A stretch of 64,000 nt of DNA from Yersinia similis (lineage in GTDB: Bacteria > Pseudomonadota > Gammaproteobacteria > Enterobacterales > Enterobacteriaceae). Each line of letters begins with the position of its first letter. The stretch's first letter is position 1. The notes below the pieces were generated by a model. It was not told the origin of the DNA. It searched no databases and saw nothing but the letters and a program-made list of their open reading frames with translations. The stretch is taken from assembly GCF_001053095.1 (NCBI RefSeq), contig NZ_CGBP01000008.1:62001-126000 (forward strand), read 5' to 3'. A program made the translations under genes and the position numbers. Positions 1 through 9,775 of the stretch are shown piece by piece.

Positions 1-1915
1 CCTGCACCAATTGCTCTTCTGTTGGTGTAAAACTGGCATAGCCTGCAACCAAAGATGTCAGTAACTGCGGCATACGCTGTGTAAAGCCATCAGCATTAAC
101 ATACAAACCATTGTTCGGTGCGGTAGAGAAACTGATCCCGCCAATAGAGGCCTGGTAACTCAGTTGGTCAAGTGAGAGACCCGCAAGGTAATCCGTCAGG
201 GCAAAAAGCACCTGATGGCGAGCTGAGTCCAATGCATGAGGGTTGCGGAAAGCAACCGTAATATCGGCTTTTGGTTCGTCAGCAAAATACTGACTTGGCA
301 TGTAGAACACCCGTAATCCTGGCTGGTCTGCCACATTCTGTGGGCGGGTAATGTTCTTATCTGCTTTGATCAGAGTGAAATTATCAGGAATATACGAGTT
401 AAGTGCTGGCAAACTTAGCGCAATTTTTTGCCCTAGTTGCTGCCATTCTTTCATCCGCTGTGCGCCTATTTTATCAACCTGATAAGGTGCATCGACAAAA
501 TAAGCGACTTTGTTGTGCGGTTCTTCAGGGCTGACAAACCAAATACGGGCATTTTCAGGCGTCATCTCGGCCAATCGGGACGCAATAGCTTTGGGATCAT
601 ACTGATCAGCCAGATAAGGCGCATCAAGCGTATGTGCAACAGGAACTCGTAACATCATATCCACGAGCCATTCGATATAGTCCATATCACGGGTGATAGA
701 GGGATAACGGAAATCGAGATTCAATACATGTGCAATTTCATCGAAATAGCTTTTTTTAATCCCCTCTTTATGCAGCATATTGATGTAATCAAAAATTGCC
801 GCGACTACAACATCACGTTGTGCCAGCCCCTTATCGGTTAGCGAGACAGTGATAGAGAACACCCCCCCATTTCTATCCAACATTGGGTCAGCGCCCGCAT
901 TGATTGCATCTGCCAGCCCTTGTTTTTGTAGCCAGTCAGATAAGGTGTTTTTACTGCGATTACTGATCAAATAACTAATATAGGTATCTGTTTTACTACG
1001 AAAATCCACACTATTGTTCGCAATGCGGAAATCTACTTTTAGCTGTTTACGGGGTTGGGCTGGAACATAATGAATAATGATCCCCGTTTGGTCAGGTGTA
1101 ACGACCGGGACAGTAATCGTTGGTACTTTTGCATCCCTATTAGGGATACGACCGAAGGTGTCTGCGGCTAATTGTGCTAGCTGCTCTAATGATTGGTTGC
1201 TGTACAACACCCCCACCATGATATTTGCAGAATAGTAGCGGTGATAGAAGCTAACCAATTCATCATGTAGCTTGCCATCTGGCTTGTCCCTAAGAGTTTC
1301 AAGGTTACCACCAGAAAAACGTGCGCTTGGATGTGCCGGGTTAAGCGTTTCTGCATTAACTTGCGCCATACGCATACCATCGCGTGAACGGGCCATCGTC
1401 AATTCAGCATTGACAGCATTACGCTCACGATCCGCGTTAATGGGGTCTAACAAAGGTTCGGCAATGGCATCCGCCAACCGCTCAACCGCAGGGGCTAATG
1501 CATCATTTTCAATTTCAAGATAGAAAGCGGTTCGGTAAGAAGCCGTGCTCGCATTATGGCTCCCTCCGTGCTTTTTCAGAAATTCAGAAAAACTGCCAGG
1601 TTCAGGGAAATGCTTGGACCCCATGAGCACCATATGCTCTAGGTAATGGGCCAAACCTAGCTGATTATCTGGGTCTTCCAGTGACCCTATCGGTAGCGCT
1701 AAAGCCGCCAAAGATTTAGGGGCTTGTGTATCGGAAACCAGTAGCACTGTCATGCCATTGGATAATTTTATTGCCTGATATTTACGTAAGTCATGTTCAC
1801 TTTTGTAAATGGTTTCCGCCAAAGGTTGCCACGCGGGAGTTGCAGCCCAGCTCAATGGAGCCAGTAAACCTAATAAGAAAACGATACCGACAATGCGGGC
1901 AAGCTGTTTATGCAT
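1..1915 (-). CDS. ptrA: Pitrilysin (protease III), C-terminus cut by window edge
   Basis: Periplasmic zinc metallopeptidase of family M16 that degrades small polypeptides. The reading frame opens at 1915 and is still open at base 1, giving about 638 of the roughly 960 residues usual for the family. A signal peptide (about residues 1-24, ending near SWA) is followed by the inverted zinc motif H90-Y-L-E-H94 and a downstream glutamate-rich helix, as expected for M16. The start was chosen at the ATG that gives the signal peptide; an ATG five bases upstream is closed by a stop after 16 codons. It follows recC in the same direction with an 81-bp gap, as in the E. coli recC-ptrA-recB-recD order, so recB should lie just outside the window. 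Nothing in the visible part suggests damage. Confidence 0.96.
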   Translation of the reverse strand, partial: MHKQLARIVGIVFLLGLLAPLSWAATPAWQPLAETIYKSEHDLRKYQAIKLSNGMTVLLVSDTQAPKSLAALALPIGSLEDPDNQLGLAHYLEHMVLMGSKHFPEPGSFSEFLKKHGGSHNASTASYRTAFYLEIENDALAPAVERLADAIAEPLLDPINADRERNAVNAELTMARSRDGMRMAQVNAETLNPAHPSARFSGGNLETLRDKPDGKLHDELVSFYHRYYSANIMVGVLYSNQSLEQLAQLAADTFGRIPNRDAKVPTITVPVVTPDQTGIIIHYVPAQPRKQLKVDFRIANNSVDFRSKTDTYISYLISNRSKNTLSDWLQKQGLADAINAGADPMLDRNGGVFSITVSLTDKGLAQRDVVVAAIFDYINMLHKEGIKKSYFDEIAHVLNLDFRYPSITRDMDYIEWLVDMMLRVPVAHTLDAPYLADQYDPKAIASRLAEMTPENARIWFVSPEEPHNKVAYFVDAPYQVDKIGAQRMKEWQQLGQKIALSLPALNSYIPDNFTLIKADKNITRPQNVADQPGLRVFYMPSQYFADEPKADITVAFRNPHALDSARHQVLFALTDYLAGLSLDQLSYQASIGGISFSTAPNNGLYVNADGFTQRMPQLLTSLVAGYASFTPTEEQLVQ

Positions 1916-1996
1916 TCCATTTCTCCACTAGCTTCATAAGAATGGTCACTAAAGTACGTATTAGCTTTATTGTATTGAACTGACAACAAGCGTTCT

Positions 1997-4900
1997 TCAC
2001 GCCTTATTATGGCGAGCTATCGGTAATAAATAACGTTCAGTTTCATATAAAATCATGTCCAAATGTTGGTTATCCATTCGTCTGCAGACCCTTTGTATAT
2101 AGTGGTCTTCACCTTCGCCAGTGACTCTCTGATCACCTTGCCAAACCTGTAAAAGTTTCATCCGTGCTTTACCTTGCGTCTCTTCGTCCCACAAAATTTG
2201 GCCGGACTCGCGATCAAAGCATTGGCTCAACCATGCCCATCCACTTTTACTCAAGAGCATCAGTGGCTCACATAAACCTTTTTGATAACCTTCAATGAGT
2301 TGTAGTAAATAAGGCCGGGCTTCATCAGCCGTCATGGGGGCATAACGCCAGGCGGTTCCTTTACGTCCATATATCCGGCTTTCTCCCTCACCACCCGCTG
2401 CACAATACACGAGATGTTCAAGCCACAATAAAAGGCCATCGACGGCGGTTAATATTGATGGCCGCCAACGGACTAAACCATCGTCCTGAACCTGATGAAT
2501 CCATCCCGTAACCGTGGTATCTGCGAATTCAATGTTGAGTTCAATACTGTGATTCTCTTTACGTTCACTGCGGATTTGTTCAGCCAAGGGTACCATCTCA
2601 TCTTGTTGGCTCTCCCAATAAAGTTCACCAAAAGACCCATAAGGCAGTACGCCGGCAGCTCTGGCTCTGGCAAAAACTCTATTAATATCGTCTTCATCTA
2701 TCAGCGCATTAAGTAGCTGGGTATTAAATTGATAACGGCTAAGGTTATCCAAGGTAAATGGCTCTTCATCAGGTAATTCTGTTTCTTCAATAACAAAATT
2801 AACCCCTAACCGCAGTTGGAAAAATGCTCTCACGGGATGTCGGTAAAAACGCACTAATTCATCTAGTGTGATCTCAGGCAGCGGCTCAGCCTGTAGCGGT
2901 TGGTTGAAATCTGGGTGTGCATGCCCCTTGGACTCGGCAGAAGGCAGCCATTCAGCAGCATAGCTCTGTAATTCGCTATTTTTAATGAAATTTTCAGCGG
3001 AGAATGGCATACGAGCATGCCAACATAATAAGTGCTGCATTACCCGTTGAGCACTGCCATCAGCACTGAGCTTTTCATCGCCAGGTAAATGATAGCTTTG
3101 TGCGACATATTCAATTAATTCGCTTACCAACACTGAAGGATAACGCTTACTGTTGTCTTGAATAGAACGCCCAATGTAGCTGATATAAAGCTGCTGCTGA
3201 GCAGATAACAGAGCCTCTAGGAACAAATAGCGATCATCGTCGCGGCGGCTGCGGTCACCACGACGAACCTTCTTGGCCATTAGATCAAATCCCTGTGGGG
3301 GCAACGTTCTCGGGTATACCCCATCATTCATGCCCAATAGACAAACCACTTTAAATGGGATGGAACGCATTGGCATCAAGGTACAAAAATTGATAGGCCC
3401 GGCGAGAAAACGTTGGCTAATACGTTCATTATCTAAACGTGCGGCCAATTCATCTCGTAGCAGATTGAGTGGTACAACGTCTGGATATTTGGCTGCAATA
3501 CCGTAGCCGATCACCTTCTGCCACTGTTGTTCAATCAACACCAGAACGGCTTCAGTATCATTGTCTTGATCGAAGAACGTATCCAATAATTGGCGACATA
3601 TTGGTAACCATTCGCTGAGTTTTCGGGGTTGACTTAATTGTTGCCGCCATTGACTCAGGTGCATCAGCATATCGGCCAATTGCCCGGCGAGTTCTGCTGC
3701 CAGCCCACTGGATTCATCGTAAGGCAGGATACCTTGCCAATCCCCTGCGGCACTGTCCATTGCATAACCCAATAGCATCCGGGTTAAGCCAAAACGCCAT
3801 GTGTGTTGACCCGTCGCAGGCAAGGATAACTCCCGCACATTATCATCATCCAATCCCCAACGAATGCCTGATTCCCCTACCCATTGCCGCAAGCGCCTTA
3901 AACCATCTTCAGTGATACCAAATTTGGTGGCTAAGGCAGGGACTTCCAACAGTGCCAATACTTGCTCAGCGGTAAAGCGGCTCTGGGGTAAATCAAGTAG
4001 GGTAATAAAGGCGTGTAACGCAGGATGTGCCTGGCTGGCTTTGCGATCAGAAATCGCAAACGGCAGATAACGCTCAGACGGAGCATTACCAAATACAGCT
4101 TGAATGTATGGTGCATAACTGTCGATATCCGCCACCATCACAATGATGTCGCGCGGGGTCAATTCAGGATCTGCGGCTAATAGCCCAAGTAAATGATCTT
4201 GCAGCACCTCAACTTCTCGCTGTGGGCTGTGGCAGACATGTAAGCTAAGTGAGCGGTCCTCCAGATCTAATCGGCGTTTTTGATCACTACACGTTAAGGT
4301 TTCTGGGGTTGTGCCAATAACTGCGTGATCTTCCAACTCCAGCATATCGTGTTGAATGCCATGCAAAAGATTATCTGGCTCGATATCAACAAAAGCATGA
4401 ACCTCTTGAATCTCATCAATTTGAGAGAGCAAATACATGTGATCCCGCCCTAATCGCCCCCATGAGGCCAATAGTGGGTTACTGAGGTTCTGCTCACCAT
4501 CTGTATTAAATAGTTGCTCTGCCTGCTGCGGGTTGCGAAACAGACTTAGTTCAATCGATTCACGGTAATGCCGACGTTTACGGCTTTGTAATTTAGCGAG
4601 GAAAGCATAATCTTGAATATCTCCCCAGAAATAACGGCAGGGGTTAGTAAACATCAAATGAATATCAATGTGTTTACCCAATGCTTGCAGGGCCTGTAAA
4701 TAGATGGGGGGCAACGCCGATATACCACAAATAAATACCCGTTTCGGTAACCCTTGCGGGCAAACGTCCGACTTGAGTAGTTGGTGGATAAAACGCTGAT
4801 AGAGGTTTGCCCGGTGCCATTCCGGTTGTTCCAATTGGCGAGTATAACGGGTCAGTTCACCCCACAGTAATGCTTGCCATTGCTGTGCATCATCAAGCCC

Positions 4901-5368
4901 CTCAATCAATTGCCCACGTTCCCAACTTTCCAGCCATTCTGGGCGATACACCAGATATTGGTCAAAAAGATCTGCCACCCGTGCCGCGAGCTGGTGAATT
5001 TTACGCCGATCCCCATCATCACTTAAATAACGCTTCATGGGAGAAAATAGTGGGTTCTCCAATAAATCTGGCAGTAGCCACATAAGTTTCCATGTCATGG
5101 CATCTTTGCTGAATGCACTTTCTTTAGGAATATCAGGCAGAACGCGAGTAAACATGTCCCAGATAAAAGTAGCCGGTAGAGGAAACGCTATATTGGCAGC
5201 AATACTGAACTGTTGAGCCAGTTGCATTTGCAACCATTGGGCTATTCCGGGGCTTTGTACTAACACCACTTCTTGCTGGAAAGGATTATCCAACGGTTCT
5301 CTTTCTATCAGCGCAGTGGTGAGCGCTTTGAGTAAATCCAATTGATTAGAATGATAAACCGTGAACAT
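1997..5368 (-). CDS. recC: RecBCD exonuclease V subunit gamma (RecC)
   Basis: RecC is the Chi-recognising scaffold subunit of the RecBCD helicase-nuclease, which processes double-strand DNA ends for RecA. The 1123-residue length matches the enterobacterial protein. The N-terminal half has the inactive helicase-like fold with the typical start around MFTVYHSNQLDLLKAL, and the C-terminal part carries the inactive nuclease-like domain. Family-typical stretches such as VCLLGMNDGVYPR (middle) and DRSRRDDDRYLFLEALLSA are visible. It lies between ppdC and ptrA in the same direction, matching E. coli. The assignment is by recognition of the sequence and by gene order; no frameshift is seen. Confidence 0.97.
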   Translation of the reverse strand: MFTVYHSNQLDLLKALTTALIEREPLDNPFQQEVVLVQSPGIAQWLQMQLAQQFSIAANIAFPLPATFIWDMFTRVLPDIPKESAFSKDAMTWKLMWLLPDLLENPLFSPMKRYLSDDGDRRKIHQLAARVADLFDQYLVYRPEWLESWERGQLIEGLDDAQQWQALLWGELTRYTRQLEQPEWHRANLYQRFIHQLLKSDVCPQGLPKRVFICGISALPPIYLQALQALGKHIDIHLMFTNPCRYFWGDIQDYAFLAKLQSRKRRHYRESIELSLFRNPQQAEQLFNTDGEQNLSNPLLASWGRLGRDHMYLLSQIDEIQEVHAFVDIEPDNLLHGIQHDMLELEDHAVIGTTPETLTCSDQKRRLDLEDRSLSLHVCHSPQREVEVLQDHLLGLLAADPELTPRDIIVMVADIDSYAPYIQAVFGNAPSERYLPFAISDRKASQAHPALHAFITLLDLPQSRFTAEQVLALLEVPALATKFGITEDGLRRLRQWVGESGIRWGLDDDNVRELSLPATGQHTWRFGLTRMLLGYAMDSAAGDWQGILPYDESSGLAAELAGQLADMLMHLSQWRQQLSQPRKLSEWLPICRQLLDTFFDQDNDTEAVLVLIEQQWQKVIGYGIAAKYPDVVPLNLLRDELAARLDNERISQRFLAGPINFCTLMPMRSIPFKVVCLLGMNDGVYPRTLPPQGFDLMAKKVRRGDRSRRDDDRYLFLEALLSAQQQLYISYIGRSIQDNSKRYPSVLVSELIEYVAQSYHLPGDEKLSADGSAQRVMQHLLCWHARMPFSAENFIKNSELQSYAAEWLPSAESKGHAHPDFNQPLQAEPLPEITLDELVRFYRHPVRAFFQLRLGVNFVIEETELPDEEPFTLDNLSRYQFNTQLLNALIDEDDINRVFARARAAGVLPYGSFGELYWESQQDEMVPLAEQIRSERKENHSIELNIEFADTTVTGWIHQVQDDGLVRWRPSILTAVDGLLLWLEHLVYCAAGGEGESRIYGRKGTAWRYAPMTADEARPYLLQLIEGYQKGLCEPLMLLSKSGWAWLSQCFDRESGQILWDEETQGKARMKLLQVWQGDQRVTGEGEDHYIQRVCRRMDNQHLDMILYETERYLLPIARHNKA

Positions 5369-5504
5369 GGTGACTCCCTTAAGGCACGTTGGATAATATC
5401 CAAAAGTGATTACATCAACCTATTATCGCTTATGGATAGTTCCTGAGGTTGAATACTCTAACTTGATAATGAGTCTGCGCAATAGGTTATCGGTAATACA
5501 TACC

Positions 5505-5915
5505 CTAAATAATTCGGGTTGAACAAAACCATCGGCTTAATTCTACTGACGAGTCTTGGCGGGTTATCAACTTGACGCTAAATTCCCGGCAATCCCCCTC
5601 AATGCGATCGATAAATTGGCGATAGTGCCAACCTGGTTTCACTTCAGGTGCCCACCGTTCTTCGGGGTCGGTGCCGCTCTGACTCTCAATATATTGATGC
5701 AACCACGACCAAGCTTGCCGTTGTTGCCATGAGGAGGCAAAGCCTTGTAAGAGTACCTGATGGTATTGCAGTAGCCCCAGTAGTGAGATTGAGAAAAATA
5801 ATGCGGCAATCAAAACTTCCAGTAAGCTGAATCCACGTAGGTGACGCAGGTTGAAACCGCTGGTCTCCACTGAAATCGTGTGTCCATAAGCGCGTTTGGT
5901 TATTAATCGAGGCAA
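5505..5915 (-). CDS. ppdC: Prepilin-like protein PpdC
   Basis: Small type IV pilin-like (pseudopilin) protein of 136 residues. The class III leader junction is visible: a basic leader ends in RG, followed by FSLLEVLIA, with the conserved Glu at mature position 5 and a hydrophobic helix; the peptidase should cut after that Gly near residue 28. The leader is longer than usual, so translation might begin further in, but no better start was obvious. It overlaps ygdB by 13 bp and is the last of four genes ppdA-ppdB-ygdB-ppdC, a set resembling minor pseudopilins that initiate pilus assembly. Function in the cell is not shown by sequence; the link to the core pilus/T2SS machinery is inference. Confidence 0.88.
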   Translation of the reverse strand: MPRLITKRAYGHTISVETSGFNLRHLRGFSLLEVLIAALFFSISLLGLLQYHQVLLQGFASSWQQRQAWSWLHQYIESQSGTDPEERWAPEVKPGWHYRQFIDRIEGDCREFSVKLITRQDSSVELSRWFCSTRII

Positions 5916-6373
5916 AATTGTGCATCCTTATCAGGACAAAAATCCAACCAACCATGAGGCGTGTGAATCAACTGATAATTCCCCGAACTCCCTGTTATCG
6001 CCTTCAGTTTAACACGTTGGTAAAGCATCAGCGGGGAGAGCGACCCAAGCGGAAGGCTCTCTCCTTTGAGAATAAAAAACCCCGCCAGTGATGACCGCTT
6101 AACGCAAGCTTTTAAGCCGAGTTCCTGATGTGCCATGCAATGCCACGCTGAGCCTACCTGCCAAGGTATTCTAAGTGCCCAGCGCTGGCTGCTCCCCCAG
6201 TTGAGCGATGATTCAGCTTGATTATAAGCCCGTAAATAGCGTTGTTCCTCTCCGGTAATTTGCTGAATATTATCTAATTGCCGATGTATCGCTGATAGCC
6301 AAAATAACCCTAAAGAAAAAAGTACCATAACCGCTGCCAAGGTACTGCTGCCTCGTTGAAATACCTGCGTCAT
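5903..6373 (-). CDS. ygdB: YgdB family protein (DUF2509, pseudopilin-operon member)
   Basis: Protein of 156 residues with an N-terminal hydrophobic segment (about residues 8-25, GSSTLAAVMVLFSLGLFWLS) that resembles a GspK/PilX-like pseudopilin leader without the usual Glu5. It is encoded between ppdB (4-bp ATGA overlap) and ppdC (13-bp overlap), so the four genes are almost certainly co-translated. In E. coli the same position is held by ygdB (DUF2509). The gene order and the lack of Glu5 suggest a GspK- or PilX-like tip role, but that is inference. Confidence 0.85.
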   Translation of the reverse strand: MTQVFQRGSSTLAAVMVLFSLGLFWLSAIHRQLDNIQQITGEEQRYLRAYNQAESSLNWGSSQRWALRIPWQVGSAWHCMAHQELGLKACVKRSSLAGFFILKGESLPLGSLSPLMLYQRVKLKAITGSSGNYQLIHTPHGWLDFCPDKDAQFCLD

Positions 6374-6978
6374 ACATTATTCCCACGGATAAGATAAATC
6401 ACCTGATGGTGGATAGCTGAATGACCCGTTTTATGCCCCACCAGCCGTAATCTGAAGAGCTGCCTAGATAGCGGGGTTACGGAAAAGTGAGTCACAGTAA
6501 CATCACGTGGATCAAACAGTTTTTCCCAACCACGGCCATGGCAGTTCAGTTCGCCGCGCTGACTTTCTAACGCTTTATTACGCAGCCGATAACCAAAATA
6601 TTCTGACTCTTGATGTTTCGCCCCTTCCCATCTCCCATTGCGATTAAGATCATAAGCAACAATCAGACAAGAGTGAGCCGTTTCACCGAGATAATTATCT
6701 GTTGTTATGGCCTCTCCCTGACATTCTCCGTGGCAAAAACCCGCTCTGCGCAGATCTTTTTCCATAGCCCCCATAGCCTGATTCATCACTAATTCCAGGC
6801 GATAATGCTGTTGCAACACCGAAATTTGTTGGCCTAATTTGGGCATGACCTGTGCTGTGCTCAGCGCTATCAGACTACCGAAACTTAGCGCCAGCATCAT
6901 TTCAGGTAGGGTAAAACCAGCGACTCGTGTTGGCTGCGTGTTGAGTGGGGCGGGCAACATATTGACCACTAAAGGCAT
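6370..6978 (-). CDS. ppdB: Prepilin-like protein PpdB (minor pseudopilin)
   Basis: Pseudopilin-like protein of 202 residues. The junction VAG followed by FTLPEMMLALSFGSL around residue 22 is the prepilin peptidase site, with Glu at mature position 5. Cysteine pairs in the C-terminal half (HGEC, NCHG) could form disulfides in the periplasm. It resembles GspJ/PilW-type minor pseudopilins in size and position. It overlaps both ppdA (10 bp) and ygdB (4 bp), so translation is probably coupled. A prepilin peptidase is needed for maturation; one is encoded in the T2SS island of this window (gspO), but whether it serves this protein is not known. Confidence 0.88.
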   Translation of the reverse strand: MPLVVNMLPAPLNTQPTRVAGFTLPEMMLALSFGSLIALSTAQVMPKLGQQISVLQQHYRLELVMNQAMGAMEKDLRRAGFCHGECQGEAITTDNYLGETAHSCLIVAYDLNRNGRWEGAKHQESEYFGYRLRNKALESQRGELNCHGRGWEKLFDPRDVTVTHFSVTPLSRQLFRLRLVGHKTGHSAIHHQVIYLIRGNNV

Positions 6979-7538
6979 AAATGGATACCTGCCATTGATT
7001 GTTGTTCACTACATAACCTTAGTCGCCCACGGCTCGAGATAACCAGGCGAATACGTCCTGCTGGGCTACTGAGTATGATGTTACCCGCTTGGGCTGTATT
7101 TCGAACGCCATAAAAACCCATCTCTTTTTGTAGCGGGAGCGTTATTGCAATATCACGGTAAGGCGGGATAAATAGCGACCCAGCCAGCCCGGTACAGGGA
7201 GGGGTAGGTTTATTACCACTCCCCAAACACCCTTGCCCATCCGGTTGGGCCCACAATATGGCAGTACGGTTATTGCGATTAGCTTCTGCCTGTAAGTGAG
7301 TTAAGAAAGCGAGCAATTGGCGAGCACTATCGGCAAGCTTTGCCCGCTGTCGGTAATGATGCCAGCTTTGTCCTCCCCATAAGGTCATGACACTGACCAA
7401 TGTAATGACTACTAACAGTTCGATTAGGCTTATTCCTCTTTGTTTTATTAGTGATCTTTGTTTTATAAAAACTTTTTGCTTTCTAAGCAAAGGTGCCTTT
7501 GGTAATAGCTTGCCGGTTTTTATGCTATAGGTTTTCAT
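6969..7538 (-). CDS. ppdA: Prepilin-like protein PpdA (minor pseudopilin, GspH-like)
   Basis: First gene of the ppd operon, 189 residues. A long basic leader ends in RG and is followed by ISLIELLVVITLVSVM, a canonical type IV pilin N-terminus with Glu at mature position 5. The rest resembles GspH/FimT pseudopilins. The annotated N-terminus is longer than that of E. coli PpdA (about 156 residues), so a start nearer the RGISL site is possible. It is separated from thyA by 228 bp that contain the thyA terminator, so it probably has its own promoter. Confidence 0.88.
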   Translation of the reverse strand: MKTYSIKTGKLLPKAPLLRKQKVFIKQRSLIKQRGISLIELLVVITLVSVMTLWGGQSWHHYRQRAKLADSARQLLAFLTHLQAEANRNNRTAILWAQPDGQGCLGSGNKPTPPCTGLAGSLFIPPYRDIAITLPLQKEMGFYGVRNTAQAGNIILSSPAGRIRLVISSRGRLRLCSEQQSMAGIHLCL

Positions 7539-7734
7539 GCCGTGAGTTTACGTTGCTGAAATTTGAGATCCAGAGGCAAGCTTCCGGGACTGGAAAGGGT
7601 ACGCAAAACATAATCAATGGATACAGAAATACAGGGAGGTTTGCGATACGACTCGCATGTTTATCGGGTGACCGGGAGAAATAGAAAATATAAGGATAAA
7701 AAGGTGTCAAAGAGATAAGGAGGGTAAGAGGCAC

Positions 7735-7757
7735 AAAACGGAGCCATTACAGCTCCG
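7735..7757 (-). terminator. Rho-independent terminator behind thyA
   Basis: On the minus strand a CGGAGC/GCTCCG stem with a 7-nt loop is followed by TTTT. It starts 10 bp after the thyA stop codon and fits a terminator of the rppH-ptsP-lgt-thyA transcript. Confidence 0.75.
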
Positions 7758-7766
7758 GTATGAAGA

Positions 7767-8561
7767 TTAAATCGCGATAGGAGCTTTAATGCCAGGGTGA
7801 GGATCATAGCCCTCAATGTCAAAGTCATCGAAATGGTAGTCAAACAACGAATCGGGTTTACGTTTGATCACCAGTTTCGGTAATGCTCGTGGCTCGCGGC
7901 TCAATTGCAGATGCGTCTGGTCAATATGGTTGCTATACAAGTGAGTATCCCCGCCCGTCCAGACAAAATCGCCTACGGCCAGATCACACTGCTGCGCCAT
8001 CATATGAACTAATAACGCATAGCTGGCAATGTTAAATGGCAAGCCAAGGAACACATCGCAAGAGCGTTGGTACAGTTGGCAAGAAAGTTTGCCATCAGCT
8101 ACGTAGAACTGGAAAAAGGCATGGCATGGTGCTAATGCCATTTGATCCAGTTCGCCCACATTCCACGCAGAAACAATAATCCGGCGCGAATCAGGGTCCT
8201 GCTTCAGTTGATTGACTACGTTACTCAACTGGTCAATTTTTCGGCCATCAGCAGCGCCCCAAGCACGCCATTGTTTACCATAAATCGGACCAAGATCGCC
8301 GTTCTCATCTGCCCATTCATCCCAGATTGAGACATTATTTTCCTTCAGATAAGCAATATTGGTATCGCCATTCAGGAACCATAACAACTCATGGATAATC
8401 GAACGTAGGTGGCAACGCTTGGTGGTGACCAATGGGAAACCGTCTTGTAAATTGAAACGCATCTGATGCCCAAAAATTGACAGAGTGCCGGTACCGGTAC
8501 GGTCAGCTTTAGGAGTGCCTTCTTCCAGCACTTTTTTCATCAAATCCAGATACTGTTTCAT
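7767..8561 (-). CDS. thyA: Thymidylate synthase
   Basis: Converts dUMP and methylene-tetrahydrofolate to dTMP and dihydrofolate in the cytoplasm. The 264-residue length is exactly that of E. coli ThyA. The nucleophile lies in the motif [12 protein letters not shown], followed by the [13 protein letters not shown] phosphate- and substrate-binding stretch and the DTHLY motif. The start codon is six bases after the lgt stop, and the Shine-Dalgarno GAGGT overlaps the lgt stop codon, so translation is probably coupled to lgt as in E. coli. A terminator follows directly. Confidence 0.99.
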   Translation of the reverse strand: MKQYLDLMKKVLEEGTPKADRTGTGTLSIFGHQMRFNLQDGFPLVTTKRCHLRSIIHELLWFLNGDTNIAYLKENNVSIWDEWADENGDLGPIYGKQWRAWGAADGRKIDQLSNVVNQLKQDPDSRRIIVSAWNVGELDQMALAPCHAFFQFYVADGKLSCQLYQRSCDVFLGLPFNIASYALLVHMMAQQCDLAVGDFVWTGGDTHLYSNHIDQTHLQLSREPRALPKLVIKRKPDSLFDYHFDDFDIEGYDPHPGIKAPIAI

Positions 8562-8567
8562 GTTACC

Positions 8568-9440
8568 TCACGAATTTTTTTGCGTAGGACGGCGATATGC
8601 CCAAATCATCATAATAATACCGGCCAGAATCATAGGCACAGACAAGATTTGCCCCATACTGATCATGCCCTCGAACAAGCCGAGTTGTTCGTCTGGTTGG
8701 CGGAAACACTCCACAATGATGCGGAAGGTACCATAACCAATCAAAAACAGCCCAGAAACACTGCCCATAGGACGTGGCTTGCGGATAAACAAGTTCAGGA
8801 TGATAAATAGCACCACCCCTTCGAGGATCATTTCGTACAGTTGCGAGGGGTGGCGCGGCAAGGCACCGTATTGATTAAATATCGCCTGCCATTTCGCAGG
8901 ATCAGCAGCAACGATGGCGATATCTGTATTACGGGAAGTTGGAAATAACATCGCCCACGGGGTATCGGTAGTGACACGGCCCCAAAGTTCGGCATTGATA
9001 AAATTCCCCAGACGCCCAGCGCCCAAACCAAAAGGGATCAGCGGAGCAATAAAATCAGCAACCTGGAAGAAGTTGCGTTTGGTTCGGCGGGCAAACCATA
9101 GCATGACACAAATAACACCAATCAAACCGCCATGGAATGACATACCGCCATCCCACACTTTAAACAGATAAAGTGGGTTATCGAGGAACATCGGCAAGTT
9201 ATAGAACAGGACATAACCTACTCGCCCCCCGATAAAGACACCAAGGAAACCAGCGTATAGCAGGTTTTCAACTTCTTCTTTGGTCCAACCACTACCAGGC
9301 TTATTCGCACGACGGACAGCGAGCCACATCGCAAACACGAAGCCCACCAAATACATTAGGCCGTACCAATGGAGGGAAACCGGACCAATTGAGAAAATGA
9401 CCGGATCAAATTTAGGAAACGCCAGATAGCTATTGCTCAT
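8568..9440 (-). CDS. lgt: Prolipoprotein diacylglyceryl transferase
   Basis: Inner-membrane enzyme that transfers diacylglycerol from phosphatidylglycerol to the lipobox cysteine of prolipoproteins, the first step of lipoprotein maturation. The 290-residue protein has about seven hydrophobic segments, the Lgt signature [14 protein letters not shown], and an early YGLMYLVGF stretch that holds the essential N-terminal region. It precedes thyA with a 6-bp gap. It would be needed for the two lipoproteins inferred elsewhere in this window (the pilotin and the chondroitin lyase). Confidence 0.98.
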   Translation of the reverse strand: MSNSYLAFPKFDPVIFSIGPVSLHWYGLMYLVGFVFAMWLAVRRANKPGSGWTKEEVENLLYAGFLGVFIGGRVGYVLFYNLPMFLDNPLYLFKVWDGGMSFHGGLIGVICVMLWFARRTKRNFFQVADFIAPLIPFGLGAGRLGNFINAELWGRVTTDTPWAMLFPTSRNTDIAIVAADPAKWQAIFNQYGALPRHPSQLYEMILEGVVLFIILNLFIRKPRPMGSVSGLFLIGYGTFRIIVECFRQPDEQLGLFEGMISMGQILSVPMILAGIIMMIWAYRRPTQKNS

Positions 9441-9645
9441 CTATCACCACAAAATGTCTATCGTTCTTGCCCAGTTAGGGCTACAGGTAGCGCATAATAG
9501 CATAGGCCAAGGCCACTCTGGGGAGCACCAGTAGGAAAAGTTCTGTAAACAACGATTACCTTCTTAATTGATATTGCAGCAGCGTAAGCCACTCTCGCCC
9601 CTTCAAATCACTGACCTACGTCAGCGCATTGGGTTTCATCCATTT

Positions 9646-9681
9646 ATTGTATAGCTACAACATATTGTATAGCTACAACAT
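9646..9681. repeat. Perfect 18-bp tandem duplication
   Basis: The 18-bp unit ATTGTATAGCTACAACAT occurs twice without a gap in the lgt-ptsP intergenic region. It looks like a replication-slippage duplication or a doubled protein-binding site. The rest of the 335-bp gap shows no gene. Confidence 0.85.
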
Positions 9682-9692
9682 CAATGACTTTG

Positions 9693-9718
9693 GGTATCTA
9701 TGTCTGGACATAAATACC
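9693..9718. other. 26-nt near-perfect palindrome downstream of ptsP
   Basis: Two 12-nt arms (GGTATCTATGTC and its complement) around a 2-nt centre pair at 11 of 12 positions. It lies 57 bp past the ptsP stop. No T-run follows on either strand, so it is not a standard intrinsic terminator; it may be an RNA stem-loop at the ptsP mRNA end or a protein-binding dyad. Confidence 0.6.
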
Positions 9719-9775
9719 TGTGCCTGAATGTGAAAATATCCGCTAAGAAACGAGAAAATATGCTCATCAAGCATT

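Noticed and set aside
2495-2716. Reading frames opposite recC, for example at 2495-2716 and 4807-5085
   Set aside because: They mirror the codon structure of recC and have no ribosome sites or protein similarity.
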